Below, piece after piece: positions 1 to 3,975 of a stretch of DNA of 6,382 nt. Location: the NCBI GenBank assembly GCA_003133285.1, contig PKWR01000180.1, forward strand, positions 9,781 through 16,162, written 5' to 3'. The position numbers and the translations under genes are program-made. Positions within the stretch are counted from its first letter, which is position 1; each line of letters begins with the position of its first letter. Origin of the DNA: Coriobacteriia bacterium. Lineage in GTDB: Bacteria > Actinomycetota > Coriobacteriia > Anaerosomatales > PALSA-660. The notes beneath the pieces are model-generated. The model did no database searches and was not told the origin of the DNA. It saw only the letters and a program-made list of their open reading frames with translations.

Positions 1-9
1 CCCCTGCGC

Positions 10-15
10 TAGAAT
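10..15 (+). promoter_or_regulatory. candidate -10 element upstream of glyQ
   Basis: The hexamer TAGAAT differs from the sigma-70-type consensus TATAAT at one position and stands out in very GC-rich sequence. It would place a transcription start at about 21-23, giving a leader of about 70 bases before glyQ. The matching -35 region would lie before the window, so it cannot be tested here. The same bases include a TAG that could instead end an upstream reading frame. Tentative. Confidence 0.3.
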
Positions 16-23
16 GGCCGATA

Positions 24-44
24 CGCGCGGCTGGAAGCCGTGTG
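24..44 (+). other. hairpin in the glyQ leader
   Basis: Bases 24-32 can pair with 36-44 in nine consecutive pairs, two of them G-U, closed by a GGA triloop; the core CGGCT/AGCCG is perfect. No T-run follows, so it is not an intrinsic terminator. If transcription starts near 21-23 as the TAGAAT element suggests, the hairpin would sit at the extreme 5' end of the mRNA, where such structures often protect against decay. That role is inference, and short GC-rich hairpins arise easily by chance at this base composition. Confidence 0.35.
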
Positions 45-77
45 GTGCGTGCATCGCCGTCATGCCGGGACGAACAC

Positions 78-82
78 GAGGT
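78..82 (+). promoter_or_regulatory. Shine-Dalgarno for glyQ
   Basis: GAGGT matches the core complementary to the 16S rRNA 3' end and lies nine bases before the ATG at 92. It supports that ATG over the in-frame ATG at 14, which would add 26 residues that are not part of the GlyQ family. Confidence 0.6.
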
Positions 83-91
83 CGTAGAACC

Positions 92-988
92 ATGAAGCCC
101 AAGTCATTCCAGGAGATCATCCTGACGCTGTCCGAGTACTGGGCCGACCAGGGCTGCGTCATCCTGCAGCCCTACGACATGGAGGTCGGCGCCGGCACTT
201 CGCATCCCGCGACGCTGCTGCGCGCACTCGGCCCCGACGACTGGAAGTGCGCCTACGTCCAGCCCTCCCGCCGCCCGGCTGACGGGCGCTACGGCGAGAA
301 CCCCAACCGCCTCCAGCACTACTACCAGTTCCAGGTCCTGCTCAAGCCCTCGCCGGACAACGTCCTGGACCTGTACTTCGGGTCGCTGAGGGCGATCGGC
401 ATCGACCCCGCGGAGCACGACGTGCGCTTGGTCGAGGACGACTGGGAGAACCCGACCGTCGGCGCGTGGGGTCTCGGCTGGGAGATCTGGCTCAACGGCA
501 TGGAGTGCACCCAGTTCACGTACTTCCAGCAGGTCGGCGGCTTCGAATGCCGGCCCGTGCCCGCCGAGATCACCTACGGGCTCGAGCGCCTGGCCATGTA
601 CATCCAGGGCGTCGACTCCGTCTACGACATCGAGTGGGTCGAGGGCCGGAGCTACGGCGACGTCTTTCTGCGCAACGAACAGCAGTACTCCGCCTACAAC
701 TTCGAGGTCGCCGACACCGAGATGCTGCGCCGCAACTTCGACGTGTTCGAGGCCGAGTGCCGCCGCACCCTGGACGCCGGGCTGGCCCTGCCGGCCTACG
801 ACTACGTGCTCAAGTGCTCGCATGCCTTCAACCTCCTCGACGCACGTGGCGCGATCGCCGTCACCGAGCGGCAAGGCTTCATCATGCGGGTGCGCGCGCT
901 GGCGAAGGCGTGTTGCGGCGCCTACATCGATCTCGTGAGCCCGTCTGCCGAGAGCGCTCCCTCGCTTCCGGAAGGGGGTGCGCTGTGA
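92..988 (+). CDS. glyQ: glycine--tRNA ligase alpha subunit
   Basis: Cytoplasmic alpha subunit of the two-subunit bacterial glycyl-tRNA synthetase. It carries the class II catalytic core that forms glycyl-adenylate and charges tRNA-Gly together with GlyS. The product is 298 residues, the usual family length, and resembles the E. coli protein from end to end. Landmarks are the start of the conserved region (SFQEIILTL, 5-13), DMEVGAGTSHP (29-39), the motif 2 region with QPSRRPADGRYGENPNRL (57-74) and HYYQFQV (76-82), WENPTVGAWGLGWEIWLNGM (118-137), FTYFQQVGG (142-150), motif 3 EITYGLERLAMY (159-170), and the C-terminal FNLLDAR and VTERQ (246-261). The ATG at 92 is chosen because the family begins here and GAGGT precedes it at good spacing; an in-frame ATG at 14 would add an unrelated arginine-rich stretch. 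The stop overlaps the glyS start, so the two subunits are probably made in coupled, matched amounts. Confidence 0.97.
   Translation: MKPKSFQEIILTLSEYWADQGCVILQPYDMEVGAGTSHPATLLRALGPDDWKCAYVQPSRRPADGRYGENPNRLQHYYQFQVLLKPSPDNVLDLYFGSLRAIGIDPAEHDVRLVEDDWENPTVGAWGLGWEIWLNGMECTQFTYFQQVGGFECRPVPAEITYGLERLAMYIQGVDSVYDIEWVEGRSYGDVFLRNEQQYSAYNFEVADTEMLRRNFDVFEAECRRTLDAGLALPAYDYVLKCSHAFNLLDARGAIAVTERQGFIMRVRALAKACCGAYIDLVSPSAESAPSLPEGGAL
972..980 (+). promoter_or_regulatory. Shine-Dalgarno for glyS inside the glyQ end
   Basis: AAGGGGGTG differs by one base from the ideal AAGGAGGTG and lies four bases before the GTG at 985. It is embedded in the last glyQ codons. It supports the GTG as the glyS start and reinitiation by ribosomes finishing glyQ. 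Confidence 0.65.
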
Positions 989-3060
989 CCGGCTCCCGTG
1001 ACCTCGTGTTCGAGATCGGTGTCGAGGAGATCCCCTCGGGACCGCTGTACGCGGCGATCTCGCAACTGAAGGTGCTTGCGGCCGTGGCCCTCAAGGACGC
1101 GCGCCTCGAGTACGAGCAGATCGACACCTTCGGAGCGCCGCGCCGCCTCGTCCTGGTCGTCCAAGGCCTGTCGGAGCGGCAGAACGACCTCGACATGCGC
1201 GCCAAGGGACCCGCGGTCCGCGGCGCCTACGACGAGAACGGCGAACCGACGAAGGCCGCGCTCGGCTTCGCGCGCGGCAAGGGCGTCGATGTCGCCGACC
1301 TCGTGCGCGACACGGAGAACGGCGGCGAGTACGTCTACGCGGTGATCCGAGCGGACGGCCTGCCCGTGACGGACGTCCTGCCCGCGCTGCTCGCTCGCCT
1401 CGCCTCCGGCATCGAGTGGCCGAAGTCGCAGCGGTGGGGGAGCGGCGACACGCGCTTCATCCGGCCGGTCCGCTGGCTGTTGGCGCTCTACGGCGCCGAC
1501 GTGGTCCCGGTCGAGTTCGCGGGGCTGACGGCGGGCCGCATCACCTTCGGACACCGGTTCCTGTCGCCCGGCGCCATCGAGGTCCCGTCCGTCTCCGAGT
1601 TCTTCGAGGCCCTCCGGCGCGGCGGCGTGCTGGTCGACGCCGAGATGCGGGCGCAGCTCATCCGCGAGGGTATCGTGGCCGCCGCGACCGACGCGGGCGG
1701 CACCGCCGTCGTCCCCGAGAAGGTGTTCGCCGAGGTCGTGAACCTCGTCGAGTCACCGTCTGTGGGCGTCGGGCGCTTCGACCCCGCGTTCCTGCGCGTG
1801 CCTCGCGAGATCCTCGAGACGGCCATGGAGTCACATCAGCGCTACTTCCCGGTGCAGGACGCCGACGGCGCGCTCATGGACGCCTTCATCGTGGTCCACA
1901 ACGGCGATCCCGATCGCACCGAAGCCATCGTCCGCGGCCACGAGCGCGTGATCCGCGCGCGCCTCTCCGACGCCGCCTTCTTCTACGACGAGGACCTCAA
2001 GGCGGGTATGGAGTCGTGGGTCGAACGTCTGAGTACCGCGGTCTTCCAGGAGAAGCTCGGCAGCGTCGCGGACAAGGTCGCCCGCATCGAGCGCCTGACC
2101 GAGGCGCTGGGCACGCTCCACGGAGCCGCTCCCGACGAGACGTCGCGTGCGGCCCGGGCCGCGCACCTGTGCAAGGCCGACCTTGTCAGCCACGTCGTCG
2201 TCGAGTTCCCAACGCTCCAGGGGGTCATGGGCCGCTACTACGCTCTGGCGTCCGGCGAGCACGAGGCCGTCGCGCAGGCGATCGTCGAGCACTACCTGCC
2301 CCGCTTCGCGGGCGATGCCCTGCCGGCGAGCGTGGCGGGCCTGCTCGTCTCCGCGGCGGACAAGCTCGACACCATCTGCGGCATCTTCGCGTTGGGACAG
2401 GCCCCGACCGGTTCGGCCGACCCCTACGCCCTTCGCCGCTCGATCATCGGTGTCCTGACGATGGTCCTGGATGGAGGGCTGCGCATCACGCTCGACGAGG
2501 CCGTCTCCGCGGCGCTCGCCGGCTATCAGGGAACCCTCGATTTCGACCTCGAAGCGACCGGCGCCGCCGTCAAGGCGTTCGCGCTCGGGCGGCTCGAGAT
2601 CATGCTGCGCGACCGCGGGCACGAGTTCGACACGGTCGACGCCGTGCTCCAAGTGGCCGCCGACGACCCGGCGGACGCGGCGAGGCGCTGCGACGCGCTC
2701 ACCGCGGCGCGCGCCACGGCGCCCATGGCCGACGTCACCACCGCCTACGCCCGCGCCCGCAACCTGGGCGACGCCTTGCTCGGCACGGAGTACGACCGTT
2801 CGATCATGGGAGCGGCCGAGACGGCGCTCGCCGACGCGATCGAGCGTTCCGAGTCCCTCGTGGCCGGCGCCGTTGCGTCCGCCGACTGGGACGGCGCGCT
2901 CGCGCGCCTGGCCGAACTGCGCGGCCCCATCGACACCTTCTTCACCGACGTGCTGGTCATGGACCCGGACGAGTCGTTGCGTGCCAACCGGCTCCGCTTG
3001 CTCAACCGGTTCACGGCGCTCTTCGCCGGCGTGGCCGACTTCTCCCGGCTGCAGGGCTGA
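985..3060 (+). CDS. glyS: glycine--tRNA ligase beta subunit
   Basis: Beta subunit of the alpha2beta2 glycyl-tRNA synthetase; it binds and positions tRNA-Gly for the catalytic alpha subunit. The product is 691 residues, the normal length. Landmarks are the N-terminal LVFEIGVEEIPSG (7-19), FGAPRRL (49-55), KGPAVRGAYDENGEPTKAA (74-92), RWGSGDTRFIRPVRWL (150-165), GHRFL (189-193), MESHQRYFPV (281-290), HERVIRARLSDAAFFYDED (319-337), the degenerate HD-like region with CKADLVSHVVVEFPTLQGVMG (396-416), YLPRFAGD (437-444), AADKLDTICGIFALG (457-471) and DPYALRR (479-485). The C-terminal part (about 580-685) is the DALR-type anticodon-binding domain, ending in VMDPDESLRANRLRLLNRF. The start is GTG, sharing GTGA with the glyQ stop, with a near-ideal Shine-Dalgarno; the frame is open about 170 codons further upstream, but that stretch is only glyQ read out of frame. 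No truncation is seen. Confidence 0.97.
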   Translation: MTGSRDLVFEIGVEEIPSGPLYAAISQLKVLAAVALKDARLEYEQIDTFGAPRRLVLVVQGLSERQNDLDMRAKGPAVRGAYDENGEPTKAALGFARGKGVDVADLVRDTENGGEYVYAVIRADGLPVTDVLPALLARLASGIEWPKSQRWGSGDTRFIRPVRWLLALYGADVVPVEFAGLTAGRITFGHRFLSPGAIEVPSVSEFFEALRRGGVLVDAEMRAQLIREGIVAAATDAGGTAVVPEKVFAEVVNLVESPSVGVGRFDPAFLRVPREILETAMESHQRYFPVQDADGALMDAFIVVHNGDPDRTEAIVRGHERVIRARLSDAAFFYDEDLKAGMESWVERLSTAVFQEKLGSVADKVARIERLTEALGTLHGAAPDETSRAARAAHLCKADLVSHVVVEFPTLQGVMGRYYALASGEHEAVAQAIVEHYLPRFAGDALPASVAGLLVSAADKLDTICGIFALGQAPTGSADPYALRRSIIGVLTMVLDGGLRITLDEAVSAALAGYQGTLDFDLEATGAAVKAFALGRLEIMLRDRGHEFDTVDAVLQVAADDPADAARRCDALTAARATAPMADVTTAYARARNLGDALLGTEYDRSIMGAAETALADAIERSESLVAGAVASADWDGALARLAELRGPIDTFFTDVLVMDPDESLRANRLRLLNRFTALFAGVADFSRLQG

Positions 3061-3066
3061 GACGAG

Positions 3067-3885
3067 ATGGTCCAGAAGCAGGTCGCGGTGCACGTCGTGT
3101 CCGATGCCCTCGGCGAGACGGGGGAGATGGTCGCACGCGCTGCGGCGGCCCAGTTCTACCCCGGTGACTTCCGCATCGAGCGGCTCGAGAAGATCACCAG
3201 CCCGGAGCAGCTCCGCCGCGTCGTTGAGACACACTGCGGGAACGACTGCATCTTCCTCTACACGCTGGTCGACGCTCCGCTGCGTCTGGAGATGGAGCGG
3301 CTGGCGGCCACGGGCGTGAAGGCGGTCGACGTGCTGGGCCCCGCGGTCGCGATCCTGGGCGACTCGATCGGGCACCGGCCGGCGGGCGAGGCGGGAGCCA
3401 TGCACCGCACCGACGCCGAGTACTTCGAGCGCATCGAGGCGACCGAGTTCGCCGTCATGCACGACGATGGCCGTCATCCTGAAGACCTGGGCGAGGCGGA
3501 CATCGTCCTGATCGGCGTCTCGCGCACGAGCAAGACGCCGCTCTCCATGTACCTCGCCTTCAAGGGCTATCGGGTCGCGAACGTTCCTCTCGCCCCCGGC
3601 ATGGAGCCCCCCTCGCAGCTCTTCGAGCTCGACCCGCGTCGCGTCTTCGGCCTGGTCACCGACCCGAAGGTGCTCGTGGACATCCGCTGCGAGCGCATGC
3701 GCGAGATCGGCATGCTCGTGCCCCGCTACGCCGAGCGCGAGGAGGTCGAGAGGGAGCTAGAGGAGGCTCGATCGCTGATGCGCCGGATCGGCTGCATCGT
3801 CATCCGCACGGATAACCGCGCGGTGGAGGAGTCGGCCCAGGAGATCGTGCGGTATCTGGACGGCACTCCGGAGATACGCGACTAG
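3067..3885 (+). CDS. ppsR: pyruvate, phosphate dikinase regulatory protein (DUF299 kinase/phosphorylase)
   Basis: Bifunctional cytoplasmic regulator of the family that includes plant PDRP/RP1, E. coli PpsR and Bacillus YqfL. Members use ADP to phosphorylate a threonine next to the catalytic histidine of PPDK or PEP synthase, switching it off, and use Pi to remove the phosphate, releasing PPi and restoring activity. The 272-residue product has the family layout: N-terminal strand and VHVVSDALGETGEMVARAA (8-26), AVMHDDG (129-135), the P-loop-like GVSRTSKTPLSMYLA (150-164), KGYRVANVPL (166-175), and a C-terminal helix with EEVERELEEARSLMRRIG (225-242) ending in the family-typical VRYL (261-264). 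Since PPDK is encoded next door, PPDK rather than PEP synthase is the likely target; the symbol ppsR follows the E. coli family name only. The ATG lies six bases after glyS; only a weak AGGG (3053-3056) precedes it, suggesting coupling to glyS translation. Confidence 0.93.
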   Translation: MVQKQVAVHVVSDALGETGEMVARAAAAQFYPGDFRIERLEKITSPEQLRRVVETHCGNDCIFLYTLVDAPLRLEMERLAATGVKAVDVLGPAVAILGDSIGHRPAGEAGAMHRTDAEYFERIEATEFAVMHDDGRHPEDLGEADIVLIGVSRTSKTPLSMYLAFKGYRVANVPLAPGMEPPSQLFELDPRRVFGLVTDPKVLVDIRCERMREIGMLVPRYAEREEVERELEEARSLMRRIGCIVIRTDNRAVEESAQEIVRYLDGTPEIRD

Positions 3886-3892
3886 GTATCAC

Positions 3893-3914
3893 GGACCGCC
3901 CCGCAGCGGTCTTT
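3893..3914 (+). terminator. weak terminator-like hairpin after the regulatory gene
   Basis: GACCGC (3894-3899) pairs perfectly with GCGGTC (3906-3911) across a six-base loop, with one extra G-U pair at the base. A run of only three T follows (3912-3914). It starts eight bases after the regulator stop codon. The stem and position suit an intrinsic terminator or partial attenuator, but the T-tract is short, so read-through into ppdK is likely. Confidence 0.4.
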
Positions 3915-3923
3915 GGACAAGAA

Positions 3924-3945
3924 GAGGTGCGGTATCATGCACCTC
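3924..3945 (+). promoter_or_regulatory. 7-bp inverted repeat flanking a TATCAT hexamer upstream of ppdK
   Basis: GAGGTGC (3924-3930) and GCACCTC (3939-3945) are perfect reverse complements separated by eight bases. The spacer contains TATCAT (3933-3938), one mismatch from a -10 consensus, and TGGACA at 3914-3919 resembles a -35 box, but the 13-base spacing is too short for a standard promoter. The dyad could be a repressor operator over a promoter, or an mRNA hairpin ending 17 bases before the ppdK Shine-Dalgarno. The symmetry is directly visible; any function is inference. Confidence 0.4.
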
Positions 3946-3962
3946 GCCAGGCCCAGCTAGCC

Positions 3963-3971
3963 AAGGAGAGG
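3963..3971 (+). promoter_or_regulatory. strong Shine-Dalgarno for ppdK
   Basis: AAGGAGAGG contains a full AAGGAG core (3963-3968), seven bases before the TTG at 3976. It is the best ribosome binding site in the window and decides the non-ATG start. Confidence 0.75.
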
Positions 3972-3975
3972 GACT

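Noticed and set aside
1..12. Last codons of an upstream gene (frame 1 ends with TAG at 10-12)
   Set aside because: Four codons give no basis for identification, and the same TAG forms part of the -10-like TAGAAT. An upstream gene such as recO is common before glyQ, but nothing here supports it.
1..91. Glycine T-box riboswitch before glyQ
   Set aside because: glyQS operons in many Firmicutes carry one, but the 91 visible leader bases lack the conserved T-box bulge sequence and a terminator/antiterminator pair, and the hairpin at 24-44 has no T-run. A T-box lying wholly to the left of the window is unlikely because it should abut the gene.
14..91. N-terminal extension of GlyQ from the ATG at 14
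   Set aside because: The extra 26 residues do not belong to the conserved family start, no Shine-Dalgarno precedes that ATG, and GAGGT is correctly placed for the ATG at 92.
1416..3167. Plus-strand open frame of 583 codons in another frame of glyS
   Set aside because: The product is almost entirely Arg, Gly, Ala, Pro and His, as expected from out-of-frame reading of a GC-rich gene, and glyS is unambiguous in its own frame.
1831..3477. Minus-strand open frame of 548 codons across glyS and the regulator gene
   Set aside because: It spans two well-supported genes on the opposite strand and shows no domain motifs; its composition is typical of antisense shadows in GC-rich DNA.
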